From the NCBI GenBank assembly GCA_050633905.1, contig JBOEHJ010000051.1, forward strand, positions 4,084 to 68,083: a stretch of 64,000 nt of DNA, in the 5' to 3' direction. Shown piece after piece: positions 1 through 8,552 of this stretch (its first letter is position 1; every line of letters begins with the position of its first letter). A model generated the notes under the pieces. That model searched no databases. It worked only from the letters and a program-made list of their open reading frames with translations, and had not been told where the DNA came from. The position numbers and the translations under genes were made by a program. The stretch is from JANQPX01 sp050633905 (GTDB taxonomy: Bacteria; Pseudomonadota; Alphaproteobacteria; Geminicoccales; Geminicoccaceae).

Positions 1-2338
1 AGAGCGCCGCTGACAAGGCGAGGGCGAGTGCGCCATCGGCAGCCGCTGGCTTTTGCTGCCTTTGGGGCTTTGATCTGGCTTGTTTGTCCGGTCGCGTCTC
101 GGGGCGGCGGCGCTGTTGGCGTTTTGGTGCCGTCGGCTCTTTTTTCGCAGTGGCTTTCGAGGTGTCCCCTTCGCTCCTCATCGACAGCGAGATGCGCTTG
201 CGTTTCGCGTCGATCTCCAGCACGCGAACCTTGACCACATCGCCTGCCTTCACGATCTCGCTCGGATCTTTGACGAAGCGATCGGCGATCTGCGAGATAT
301 GGACCAGACCGTCTTGGTGTACGCCGATATCGACGAAGGCGCCAAAGGCAGCAACGTTGGAAATCGTCCCTTCCAGCATCATGCCGACTTCCAGATCCTC
401 GATCTTATGAACACCATCGGCGAAGGTGGCGGTCTTGAAGGCGGGCCTTGGATCACGCCCTGGTTTTTCCAGCTCGCTTAGGATGTCGCGTACCGTGGGC
501 AGGCCGAAACGCGCATCTACAAAGTCCGCGGGGTTGATCGTCTTCAGCGGACTGCCATCCTTGGTGAGACTGCGGATATCGCGTCCACAGGCGCTAACGA
601 TCTTGGCGGCGAGCGGGTAGGCTTCGGGGTGGACCGATGAGCCATCTAGCGGCTCGTCCCCATCTCGAATGCGAAGAAAACCCGCGGAAAGTTCGAAAGC
701 GCGCTCACCAAGGCGGGCGACCTTCTTAAGGTCGAGGCGGCGTTTGAAGGGGCCGTTCTCATTGCGATGGGTGACGATGCTCTCGGCAAGGGCGGGGCCG
801 ACGCCGGAAACGCGGGAGAGGAGCGAGGCTGATGCGGTATTTAGCTCGACGCCAACAGCATTAACGGCATCTTCCACCACGGCATCAAGACCGCGTGCCA
901 GGCGGCCCTGGTCGACGTCATGCTGATATTGACCAACACCGATGCTTTTCGGCTCGATCTTGACCAGTTCCGCGAGCGGGTCCTGCAGGCGCCGCGCGAT
1001 CGACACGGCACCGCGCAGCGTGACATCGATATCCGGCATTTCGGCAGCGGCGGTCGCTGAGGCGGAATAGACCGAGGCTCCGGCCTCGCTGACCATGACC
1101 TTGGCTGGTTTCGGTTCGGCGAGATCGGGGAGGAGTTCCCCCATCAGCTGGTCGGTCTCGCGGCTGGCCGTGCCATTGCCGATGGCGATCAGGCTGGCGC
1201 CATGGGTTGTGATCAGGCGCTTTAGTTCGCTTTTGGACCCTTCGCGATCATTCTTCGGCTGGAACGGGTAGATGGTCGCGGTTTCCAGGAGCTTGCCGGT
1301 GGGATCGACCACCGCGACCTTGACGCCGGTTCGAATGCCGGGGTCGAGGCCGATGGTGGCGCTGGCACCAGCAGGTGCCGCAAGGAGCAGGTCCTTGAGA
1401 TTGCGTGAGAAAATCCGGATCGCCTCTTCTTCCGCGCGCTCGCGCAACATCACCATGAGATCGGTTGAGAGATGGACCGAAAGCTTGACCTGCCAGGCCC
1501 ATTTGGCGACATTTGTGAGCCAGATCTCAGCCGGCTTGTCGGAAGCCGTTTCAATCTCGAAAGCGCGCGCGATCATCGAGGTAATGGGTTTGATTGGGGT
1601 GGTATCATCCTCATCGACCACGATCTCGACGGTGAGCACGCCTTCCTTTCGTGCTCTGAACAATGCAAGTGCTCGGTGGCTCGGGATCTTCGCCCAAGGT
1701 TCGTCATAGGCGAAATAGTCCCGATATTTAGCACCTGCGTCCTCCTTGCCAGCGACCACGCGCGCGCGTAGCACGGCATGGCTCATCATATGCTCTCGGA
1801 CTTTGCCGACGAGATCGGGGTTTTCCGAAAATTGCTCGGCTAGAATGTCTCTTGCGCCATCAAGGGCGGCTTTGACGTCGGCTATTTCGTCGCCGACATA
1901 AGCGGTTGCTTCGGCCTCCGGGTCTTTGTTGCGATCAGCAAGAAGAAGCTCTGCGAGAGGCCCAAGGCCGCGCTCGATCGCGATTTGCGCTTTGGTCCGC
2001 CGCTTCGGTTTGAAGGGTAGATAGAGATCTTCGAGGGCTGCTTTGGTCGACGCGTCGTTGATTTTTTTCGTCAGCTCCTCGCTTAGCTTGCCCTGGCTGC
2101 CGATCGATTTCAGGATCGCATCCCGCCTTTCGGCAAGCTCGCGTAGATAGGTCAAACGCTCGTCCAGCTGGCGCAGCTGACCATCATCCAGCCCGCCAGT
2201 CGCTTCTTTTCGATAACGCGCGATGAAGGGTACGGTTGAGCCCTCATCAAGCAGCGCGATCGTTGCTTTGACCTGTTCCAGTCTGGCACCGATTTCTTCT
2301 GAAATCAGGCGTACGATCTGTTCTAAATCCGAACTCAT
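1..2338 (-). CDS. tex: Tex-family RNA-binding protein, 3' end cut by window edge
   Basis: Translating the minus strand from the ATG at 2338 gives one open frame to the left edge, about 779 codons, close to the usual Tex length, so only a few residues are probably missing. The N-terminal part carries the Tex signature VPFIARYRKEATGGL (residues about 32-46). Near the other end, around bases 180-240, lies an S1 RNA-binding domain with VKVRVLEIDAKRKRISL. After it comes a basic, Gln/Arg/Pro/Ala-rich tail, common in alphaproteobacterial copies. Tex proteins are cytoplasmic, bind nucleic acid and combine helix-hairpin-helix, YqgF-like and S1 domains; they affect transcription, though the exact job differs between species. 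A REP-like repeat starts about 50 bases upstream of the start codon. Confidence 0.93.
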   Translation of the reverse strand, partial: MSSDLEQIVRLISEEIGARLEQVKATIALLDEGSTVPFIARYRKEATGGLDDGQLRQLDERLTYLRELAERRDAILKSIGSQGKLSEELTKKINDASTKAALEDLYLPFKPKRRTKAQIAIERGLGPLAELLLADRNKDPEAEATAYVGDEIADVKAALDGARDILAEQFSENPDLVGKVREHMMSHAVLRARVVAGKEDAGAKYRDYFAYDEPWAKIPSHRALALFRARKEGVLTVEIVVDEDDTTPIKPITSMIARAFEIETASDKPAEIWLTNVAKWAWQVKLSVHLSTDLMVMLRERAEEEAIRIFSRNLKDLLLAAPAGASATIGLDPGIRTGVKVAVVDPTGKLLETATIYPFQPKNDREGSKSELKRLITTHGASLIAIGNGTASRETDQLMGELLPDLAEPKPAKVMVSEAGASVYSASATAAAEMPDIDVTLRGAVSIARRLQDPLAELVKIEPKSIGVGQYQHDVDQGRLARGLDAVVEDAVNAVGVELNTASASLLSRVSGVGPALAESIVTHRNENGPFKRRLDLKKVARLGERAFELSAGFLRIRDGDEPLDGSSVHPEAYPLAAKIVSACGRDIRSLTKDGSPLKTINPADFVDARFGLPTVRDILSELEKPGRDPRPAFKTATFADGVHKIEDLEVGMMLEGTISNVAAFGAFVDIGVHQDGLVHISQIADRFVKDPSEIVKAGDVVKVRVLEIDAKRKRISLSMRSEGDTSKATAKKEPTAPKRQQRRRPETRPDKQARSKPQRQQKPAAADGALALALSAAL

Positions 2339-2387
2339 GACACTCCAGCATACAGCGACAACGGGAAGGGCATCCCCCTAGCACAAA

Positions 2388-2440
2388 TGTGGTACGACCA
2401 CCTCATCTGATTTCGGCCGTCTTCGTTGAACGTGCCAGGA
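2388..2440 (+). repeat. REP-like element, copy A
   Basis: A hairpin core GTGGTACGACCAC (2389-2401) is followed by CTCAT and then, about 15 bases on, CTTCGTTGAACGTGCCAGGA (2421-2440). The same order of parts recurs near 12.7, 14.5 and 29.7 kb. Its hairpin end faces tex, whose start codon is 50 bases away. Confidence 0.7.
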
Positions 2441-2483
2441 AGCCCGACGGTGTACGGCCCGGTATCGGTTAAGGGTTAGCGAA

Positions 2484-2503
2484 CGCGATGAGGTGGCTGT
2501 GTC
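2484..2503 (-). repeat. REP-like element, partial copy J
   Basis: GCGATGAGGTGGCTGTGTC on the plus strand resembles the reversed hairpin and tail junction of the same repeat family. With copy A it forms an outer inverted pair (CCACCTCATC against GATGAGGTGG) across about 90 bases, like a bacterial interspersed mosaic element. No coding signal is seen in the rest of 2339-2615. Confidence 0.45.
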
Positions 2504-2615
2504 TCCTGCAGCTGTGCATTCGATACAAAAAGATTCCCGCTTGCTTTCTCAAAACCTGGCCGCATACCGTCGATCTTGGCGATAGCGGACAGAAACAAAT
2601 AATGTGGCCATGCTA

Positions 2616-3554
2616 CTAATAGCCCTGCTCCAAGTCGACCAGATCGGGGATGGGGTCGCCTGCTAGGAATTTTCGGACATTGGCAGCGATCGTCTTGCCG
2701 CCGGTGACCGGATCGATCAGCGAGGCGATGTGGGGTGTTACCAGAATTTTTGGATGTTGCCAGAAAGGATGATCGGCGGGGAGGGGCTCTTGGTGGAAGA
2801 CATCTAGCGTGGCAGCGCTGATCTGGCCGCTATCCAGGGCGTCGAGCAGATCATCGTCCACTAGATGACCGCCGCGTGCGGCATTGATGATCGAAGCACC
2901 ACTGGGCAGTTTGTTGAAGAGATCAGCGTTCAGAATGCCTCTTGTCGCCGAAGTCAGAGGGAGCAGGCAAACCAGGATCTCCGTCCTCTTCAAAAAGGCT
3001 GCGAGACCGTCATGTCCTTCCTGCCCGGCGAAGCTGTCGATCCCGGGGATGGTCTTTTTTCGCTTCGACCAGCCGGCGACGTCGAAGCCGAGTGCTCCCA
3101 GCGCTCGCGCACAATCCGCGCCGAGATCGCCCAGGCCCAGAAGGCCGACCTTGCGCTCATAAGCGGGCGGGTTGACGAGCTGCAGCCATTCATGACGTTG
3201 TCGTGCGGCTTCGATCTCGGGCAGACGACGATGCAGGCGAAGGACATGCAGGGTCACATATTCGCGCATGCGGATCTTCAGATCTTGGCCGGTGGTGCGG
3301 ATGATCGGGACATGCCGTGGAAGCTCCGGATCGTCGAGCACATGATCGATGCCAGCGCCGATCGAGACAATGGCGCGCAGGTTCGGAAAACGTTTCAGCC
3401 CGCCGGCAGGTGGCTTCCAGACGACGGCGATCTCGATATCGGCTAGATTGCCAGGATTACTCCAGGCGCGGCACTCGATGTCCGGGAGCAGTGATTGCAG
3501 ATGATCCTGCCACCATTTTTCTCGTGCGGGGCCGACTCGGATGATCAGGGCCAT
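2616..3554 (-). CDS. ghrA: Glyoxylate/hydroxypyruvate reductase A-type 2-hydroxyacid dehydrogenase
   Basis: 312 residues, the same length as E. coli GhrA. The NAD(P)-binding domain has GLLGLGDLGADCARALGALG (about residues 138-157). The catalytic set of the family is visible: Arg in NAARGGHLVD, Glu in DVFHQEPLP and His in TPHIAS. Known role of the family: cytoplasmic NADPH-linked reduction of glyoxylate and hydroxypyruvate to glycolate and glycerate. The ATG at 3554 gives a natural N-terminus; no strong ribosome-binding site is seen. The gene stands alone between two repeat-bearing intergenic stretches, so the physiological substrate cannot be inferred from its neighbours. Confidence 0.88.
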   Translation of the reverse strand: MALIIRVGPAREKWWQDHLQSLLPDIECRAWSNPGNLADIEIAVVWKPPAGGLKRFPNLRAIVSIGAGIDHVLDDPELPRHVPIIRTTGQDLKIRMREYVTLHVLRLHRRLPEIEAARQRHEWLQLVNPPAYERKVGLLGLGDLGADCARALGALGFDVAGWSKRKKTIPGIDSFAGQEGHDGLAAFLKRTEILVCLLPLTSATRGILNADLFNKLPSGASIINAARGGHLVDDDLLDALDSGQISAATLDVFHQEPLPADHPFWQHPKILVTPHIASLIDPVTGGKTIAANVRKFLAGDPIPDLVDLEQGY

Positions 3555-4028
3555 GTTGTCATGTCAATGTCGGATTTGGTCATGCCGTTCCGAGGATAGG
3601 AGTGAGCCGCTAGAGGCGGCCATGGACCAGATCATACTATGCTGTGTCCACAGGTTAAGACTTTGTTAGTTCTGAAACGAACGACGCTCGATTCAGGTCT
3701 CTGGAACATCCGCTCGTCAGGTGGCTCGTTACCTCGTTTTCATGCGGGAAAACAGCGAGGGTCGTTGCTCTTAGAAAGCGACTTTGATCTCTTATCTTTC
3801 AACGAATCGACCGGTTGAAGGAGGCTGCCAGTCCCAGGTAGTTTCCCAGCAGTTCAAGCGAATTTGGCCTATGCAAGTGCGATGTCGTCGGTCTCGAAAT
3901 CGATAGGTTAGATGGCAGCACCGACTGCCTGCACTTGGATGAAGTGACCGAGAAGACGCTGTGCGAAGCTCCTGAACGCGAGATCCGGAAATTTTCCCAG
4001 TTAAGCATCGTACAGGAAAGGATGGTTT
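3555..4028. other. 474-base intergenic region with a short dispersed repeat
   Basis: No convincing gene. Bases 3652-3675 (AGGTTAAGACTTTGTTAGTT then CTGA) recur with about four changes at 30080-30103, in another intergenic region. The region probably carries the promoters of the divergent genes on either side. A purine-rich AGGAAAGGA lies just before the ATG at 4029. Confidence 0.5.
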
Positions 4029-4700
4029 ATGAAGCTTGCCGCGATGATCGGCATCGCTTTCGCTCTTCTCGCCGCTTTGTCGGCATGGCTATTTCTGTCG
4101 ATCAATCCCCCCATATCGATGGCTCAGCCTATCTCGGTCAGCCGGGATGACATCCTTTTGGAAGTTGACCCGTTGGGTTGGGGGTGGTCCAGAAAGGCAC
4201 TGCGCGCAGGCCTTGAGAAGCGCGGCTACTCCATTCGCCGTCAGGCCGCCGCAACTCTAGGTTTTCGTCATGACGACCTGATCTTCAGCTTTGCGTATGA
4301 GGTCACGAACCGATCGAACCAGCCGCTTGCGCTGTTCGGTGAGGATGCGATCGGGTTTGGTGACCTGCCGATCGTGACCGGTAATGAGAATGGTCATGTA
4401 AAGCTATCCTTGACCACGGAACTCGACCCGAATGCTGATCTTGAACGCCAGCCCTATATCGGCGGGAAGGTTCTTGCTCCTGGCGAGCGTCATGAAGCGA
4501 TCCTCTCGATCATCTATCCGCTTCAGGACCAATGGATGCGCGGAATCCGACATGAGCCGGAGGTCGTCACTTTTTGCGTCGGCCTGACTACTGATACCAA
4601 GGGAAATCCTGCCTCGGCTCTTGGCGAAACCGGGCCCCATTCCTATTGGTCGATGGGTGCCCCGTCGCCGATCGAGGTCTGCCGGAACATCAGGCGCTGA
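4029..4700 (+). CDS. Unknown exported or membrane-anchored protein
   Basis: 223 residues. The N-terminus (residues 2-25, AAMIGIAFALLAALSAWLFL within it) is a signal peptide or membrane anchor. The remainder is a soluble domain with VDPLGWGWSRKALRAGLEKR, FSFAYEVTNRSNQPLALFGE and LAPGERHEAILSIIYPLQDQ. The alternation of strand-like segments and the phrase about 'ordinary' bonding partners in the second motif suggest an all-beta periplasmic fold. I do not recognise the family. AGGAAAGGA about 7 bases upstream supports this start. It lies just upstream of the dppA gene but 147 bases separate them, so co-transcription is uncertain. Confidence 0.72.
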   Translation: MKLAAMIGIAFALLAALSAWLFLSINPPISMAQPISVSRDDILLEVDPLGWGWSRKALRAGLEKRGYSIRRQAAATLGFRHDDLIFSFAYEVTNRSNQPLALFGEDAIGFGDLPIVTGNENGHVKLSLTTELDPNADLERQPYIGGKVLAPGERHEAILSIIYPLQDQWMRGIRHEPEVVTFCVGLTTDTKGNPASALGETGPHSYWSMGAPSPIEVCRNIRR

Positions 4701-4850
4701 ACTAGGAAAAGAGAACGCCATGCCAAGGGGTGAAATGTCGATTTGGCGATTGACAAAGCTCCCCCGTCTCTTGAGTACTAAATGCCAGATCATTGATGGC
4801 TATTATATCAACAAAGTGCCATCCATGAGGGCCAATAGGGAGTATTCGTG

Positions 4851-6446
4851 ATGTCCAGAAATTTTGTCGCCGGCAGCCTAAGCTTGGCGCTCGCCGCTCT
4901 TTTGTCTACGACAGTCCAAGCAAAGACCCTCGTCTACTGTTCCGAGGGCAGTCCTGAGGGCTTCAATCCGTCGCTTTATACGGCCGGCACGACCTTCGAT
5001 GCTTCCTCACGCGCTATCTACAACCGGCTGGTTGAGTTCGAGCGTGGCACCACGACGCTCGGCCCAGCCCTCGCCGAAAGTTGGGAGATTTCCGACGACG
5101 GCCTGGAATACACCTTCAAGCTTCGCGCAGGCGTCAAATTCCAGACCACCGACGGCTTTACGCCGACCCGCGATATGAATGCTGATGATGTGGTCTGGAG
5201 TTTTGAGCGCCAATGGAGTGCTGAGCACCCTTTTCACACCGTCTCCGGCGGCACTTATGAATATTTCCAGGGCATGGCCATGCCTGATCTGATCAAGGGG
5301 ATCGAAAAGGTCGACGACATGACCGTGAAGTTCGTGCTCAACACCCCGGAAGCTCCCTTCCTCGCCAATCTCGGCATGGACTTCGCCTCGATCATGTCCG
5401 CGGAATATGCCGAAGCCATGAATGAAGCAGGCATGCCCGAAGAAGTTGACCTGAGCCCGGTCGGTACCGGTCCTTTCCAACTCGTCGCTTACCAAAAAGA
5501 TGCGGTTATCCGCTACAAGTCACATCCTGATTATTGGGCTGGCAAAGCAGCGATCGACGATCTGGTGTTCGCCATCACCCCCGACGCCTCCGTGCGTTGG
5601 CAAAAGTTGCAGGCTGGCGAATGCCATATCATGCCTTATCCCAACCCGGCCGATCTTGAGGCGATTGCTGCTAACGGCGATGTCGAGCTGATGGAGCAGG
5701 AGGGCTTGAATGTCGGCTATCTCGCCTTCAACGTCGAAAAGCCACCCTTCGACAACAAGGTGGTGCGCCAAGCGTTGAACATGGCGGTCAACAAGGAAGC
5801 GATCCTGGATGCCGTGTTCCAGGGGGCAGGCTCGGTCGCCAAAAACCCGATTCCGCCGACCATCTGGTCCTATAATGATGCTGTTGAGGACTATCCTTAT
5901 GATCCGGAGAAAGCCAAAGCGATGCTGGCGGAGGCAGGGGTTGCCGACCTCAAGACCAATATCTGGGCGATGCCGGTTCAACGGCCCTACAACCCCAACG
6001 CAAAGCGCATGGCCGAGCTGATCCAGGCGGATTGGGCGGCGGTCGGCGTCGAGGCCGAGATCGTCTCCTTCGAATGGGGCGAATATCTCAAACGCTCCAA
6101 GGAAGGCGAGCACGAAACCGTGCTCCTGGGCTGGACCGGCGACAATGGTGATCCCGACAACTTCCTCCATGTGCTGCTTGGCTGCGCTGCCACCGATGAC
6201 GGCACCAACCGGGCCCGCTGGTGCCACAAGCCCTTCGACGACCTCCTGATCCAGGCCAAACAGGTCAGCGACGTCGCCGAGCGCACCAAGCTCTATGAAG
6301 AAGCTCAGGTGATCTTCAAGGAAGAAGCGCCTTGGGTCACCACGGCCCACTCGATCGTGTTCAAGCCCGTGAGAAAAGAGGTCAAGGGCTTCAAGATCGA
6401 CCCCTTCGGCGGCCATATCTTCTACGGCGTCGACATCGAAGGCTGA
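4851..6446 (+). CDS. dppA: Periplasmic dipeptide-binding protein DppA
   Basis: 531 residues from the ATG at 4851; GGGAG lies 8 bases upstream, better than the GTG at 4848. The signal peptide ends near TVQA/KTLVYC. The mature start KTLVYCSEGSPEGFNPS, then MDFASIMS, GTGPFQLVAYQKDA and GWTGDNGDPDNF match E. coli DppA closely in order and spacing. Family role: SBP_bac_5 solute receptor that captures dipeptides in the periplasm and delivers them to DppBC; in some bacteria it also binds haem. First gene of a five-gene dpp operon. Two small palindromes and a strong hairpin follow its stop codon, which fits the usual excess of binding protein over permease. Confidence 0.95.
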   Translation: MSRNFVAGSLSLALAALLSTTVQAKTLVYCSEGSPEGFNPSLYTAGTTFDASSRAIYNRLVEFERGTTTLGPALAESWEISDDGLEYTFKLRAGVKFQTTDGFTPTRDMNADDVVWSFERQWSAEHPFHTVSGGTYEYFQGMAMPDLIKGIEKVDDMTVKFVLNTPEAPFLANLGMDFASIMSAEYAEAMNEAGMPEEVDLSPVGTGPFQLVAYQKDAVIRYKSHPDYWAGKAAIDDLVFAITPDASVRWQKLQAGECHIMPYPNPADLEAIAANGDVELMEQEGLNVGYLAFNVEKPPFDNKVVRQALNMAVNKEAILDAVFQGAGSVAKNPIPPTIWSYNDAVEDYPYDPEKAKAMLAEAGVADLKTNIWAMPVQRPYNPNAKRMAELIQADWAAVGVEAEIVSFEWGEYLKRSKEGEHETVLLGWTGDNGDPDNFLHVLLGCAATDDGTNRARWCHKPFDDLLIQAKQVSDVAERTKLYEEAQVIFKEEAPWVTTAHSIVFKPVRKEVKGFKIDPFGGHIFYGVDIEG

Positions 6447-6519
6447 TGCCGTGGCCGGCATAGGCGATGCCGTAGCCGGCATGGGTAGGACGGACGGCGT
6501 GGTTGCAGGCCACGCCGTC
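6445..6519 (+). promoter_or_regulatory. Hairpin array between dppA and dppB
   Basis: Two direct repeats, GATGCCGTGGCCGGCAT (6445-6461) and GATGCCGTAGCCGGCAT (6466-6482), are each palindromic with 6-base arms and a 4-base loop. A perfect 10-base-pair stem follows, GACGGCGTGG (6493-6502) with CCACGCCGTC (6510-6519) and a 7-base loop. The first palindrome overlaps the dppA stop codon. No T-run follows, so this looks like an mRNA 3'-end protector or partial attenuator rather than a full terminator. Confidence 0.65.
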
Positions 6520-6551
6520 TCTCGTCTACGCCGGTGCTCGCAGCATCCGCT

Positions 6552-7562
6552 ATGATACGGTTCGTTCTCACACGCCTTGGTATTCTGATACCGACCTTTA
6601 TCGGGGTCACAATCGTCGCATTTGCGTTGATCAGGTTGGTGCCCGGCGATCCGATCGAAGTCATGGTGGGGACCAAGGCACTCTCGGCCGAGCGTCATGC
6701 CGAGCTCCAAGCACGCTTCGGCTTCGACAAGCCGCTGCCGGTGCAATATTTCAGCTTTCTCGGCAATCTTCTGCAAGGTGACCTCGGTAAGTCGCTGGTC
6801 ACGCGAAAACCGGTCCTTGACGAGTTCCTGACACTTTTTCCAGCAACCTTGGAACTCGGCCTTTGCGGGCTTCTCTTCGCGATCTTCCTTGGCATTCCCG
6901 CTGGCATCATCGCCGGAATCAAACGTGGCTCGGTCTTCGATCACGTCTTGATGGGCACATCACTCACCGGTTTCTCCATGCCGATCTTCTGGTGGGGCCT
7001 TTTGCTGATCATCCTGTTTTCCGGCATGTTGCAATGGACACCGGTCTCGGGTCGCATCGACCTATTGTACTTTTTCCCACCTGTCACCGGCTTCATGCTG
7101 ATTGACAGCTTGCTCTCCGGCCAGGAGGGCGCCTTCACTTCAGCATTTCGTCATCTGATCCTGCCGACCATCGTGCTTGGTACCATCCCGCTCGCGGTGA
7201 TCGCGCGGCAAACACGCTCCGCCATGCTCGAAGTGCTGGGTGAGGACTACATTCGGACCGCGCGCGCCAAGGGGCTTACCCCGCGGAGGGTCATCGGGAT
7301 GCACGCGCTGCGCAATGCCATGATCCCAGTGATCACGGTGATTGGCCTTTCCGCGAGTACGTCGTTCAGCGGCGCCATCCTGACCGAGACCATCTTCTCC
7401 TGGCCGGGCATCGGCAAGTGGCTGATCGATTCGGTGGCAAGGCGAGATTACCCCTCAGTCCAAGGCGGCATTCTCCTGATCGCGACCATGGTGATGCTGG
7501 TAAATTTCACCGTCGATATTCTCTATGGTCTCATTAACCCTCGCATTCGGCATGGGCGGTGA
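6552..7562 (+). CDS. dppB: Dipeptide ABC transporter permease DppB
   Basis: 336 residues from the ATG at 6552, which opens MIRFVLTRLGILIPTFIGVT as in E. coli DppB; an in-frame GTG at 6534 is less likely. About six membrane segments are visible. The inner-membrane permease signature (EAA loop) is EDYIRTARAKGLTPRRVIGM near residue 230. Ends FTVDILYGLINPRIRHGR, typical of the family. With DppC it forms the transmembrane channel of the dipeptide importer. The stop codon overlaps the start of dppC (GTGA), indicating translational coupling. Confidence 0.94.
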   Translation: MIRFVLTRLGILIPTFIGVTIVAFALIRLVPGDPIEVMVGTKALSAERHAELQARFGFDKPLPVQYFSFLGNLLQGDLGKSLVTRKPVLDEFLTLFPATLELGLCGLLFAIFLGIPAGIIAGIKRGSVFDHVLMGTSLTGFSMPIFWWGLLLIILFSGMLQWTPVSGRIDLLYFFPPVTGFMLIDSLLSGQEGAFTSAFRHLILPTIVLGTIPLAVIARQTRSAMLEVLGEDYIRTARAKGLTPRRVIGMHALRNAMIPVITVIGLSASTSFSGAILTETIFSWPGIGKWLIDSVARRDYPSVQGGILLIATMVMLVNFTVDILYGLINPRIRHGR

Positions 7563-8467
7563 CAGTGGTGACCGAAGCGAAATCTATCGAGGAGAACCAG
7601 GCGGCGGTCAGTCCTTTTCGTGAGTTCTGGCATTACTTCTCTGAAAATAAAGGAGCGGTGGTTGGTCTCGCCGTCGTCGTGATTGTCCTGCTGGCGGCCT
7701 TGCTTGCAGATGTCGTGGCACCCCATGACCCAGCGCATCAATATCGCGACCATTTCCTAAAGCCGCCTGTCTGGCAGAATGGCGGATCCTGGAACTTCAT
7801 CCTCGGCACCGATGCGGTCGGTCGTGATATCCTGTCGCGTATCATCCATGGCGCGCGCTATTCGTTCTTCATCGCCCTCGTTGTGGTCACGCTTTCGCTC
7901 ACATCGGGCATCACGCTTGGCCTGATCGCTGGCTTCGCGCGTGGTTGGACCGAGAGCATGATCATGCGCTTGATGGACATTCTGCTGGCCGTGCCAGGTC
8001 TGCTGCTGGCGATTGTCATCGTCGCCATATTGGGACCCGGTTTGTTCAATGCGGTGCTCGCGATCGCCATCACCTATATGCCGCAATTCACCCGTCTGAC
8101 CAGGGCTTCGGTGATCACCGAAACATCAAAGGACTATGTCACGGCGAGCCGCGTAACTGGGGCGGGCCTGGGTCGCTTGATGTTCTTGACCGTGCTGCCC
8201 AATTGTCTGGCGCCCCTGATCGTTCAGGCGAGCCTCGCCTTTTCCAATGCCATCCTCGATGCCGCCGCTCTCGGTTTTCTTGGACTAGGCGCCCAGCCAC
8301 CATCACCGGAGTGGGGCACGATGCTCGCGGATGCGAGAGAATTCGTGCTGCGTGCCTGGTGGGTCGTCACCTTCCCCGGGCTTGCCATCCTGATCACCGT
8401 GCTCGCCCTCAATCTCATGGGCGATGGTATGAGGGATGCCCTCGATCCAAAACTGAAGAGGAGTTGA
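7559..8467 (+). CDS. dppC: Dipeptide ABC transporter permease DppC
   Basis: 302 residues starting at the GTG at 7559, which overlaps the dppB stop by four bases. It has the short N-terminal OppC-type segment (FREFWHYFSENKGAVVGLAV), then LGTDAVGRDILSRIIHGARY and the permease loop SKDYVTASRVTGAGLGRLMF. Ends MGDGMRDALDPKLKRS, the usual C-terminus. Partner of DppB in the inner membrane. A weak 7-base-pair hairpin (8462-8468 with 8483-8489) follows the stop before dppD. Confidence 0.93.
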   Translation: MTVVTEAKSIEENQAAVSPFREFWHYFSENKGAVVGLAVVVIVLLAALLADVVAPHDPAHQYRDHFLKPPVWQNGGSWNFILGTDAVGRDILSRIIHGARYSFFIALVVVTLSLTSGITLGLIAGFARGWTESMIMRLMDILLAVPGLLLAIVIVAILGPGLFNAVLAIAITYMPQFTRLTRASVITETSKDYVTASRVTGAGLGRLMFLTVLPNCLAPLIVQASLAFSNAILDAAALGFLGLGAQPPSPEWGTMLADAREFVLRAWWVVTFPGLAILITVLALNLMGDGMRDALDPKLKRS

Positions 8468-8552
8468 TCGAATGTCGATTTCATCAACTTGCCAGCTGCA
8501 GGCTTATCTAGGAGAGACGGATCCTGTGCTAATGGAGGCGTGCTGAAACGAG

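Noticed and set aside
5520..6944. 474-residue open frame on the minus strand opposite dppA and dppB
   Set aside because: It lies wholly opposite two well-matched genes, is rich in His/Asp/Arg as expected of a shadow of GC-rich codons, and shows no domain.
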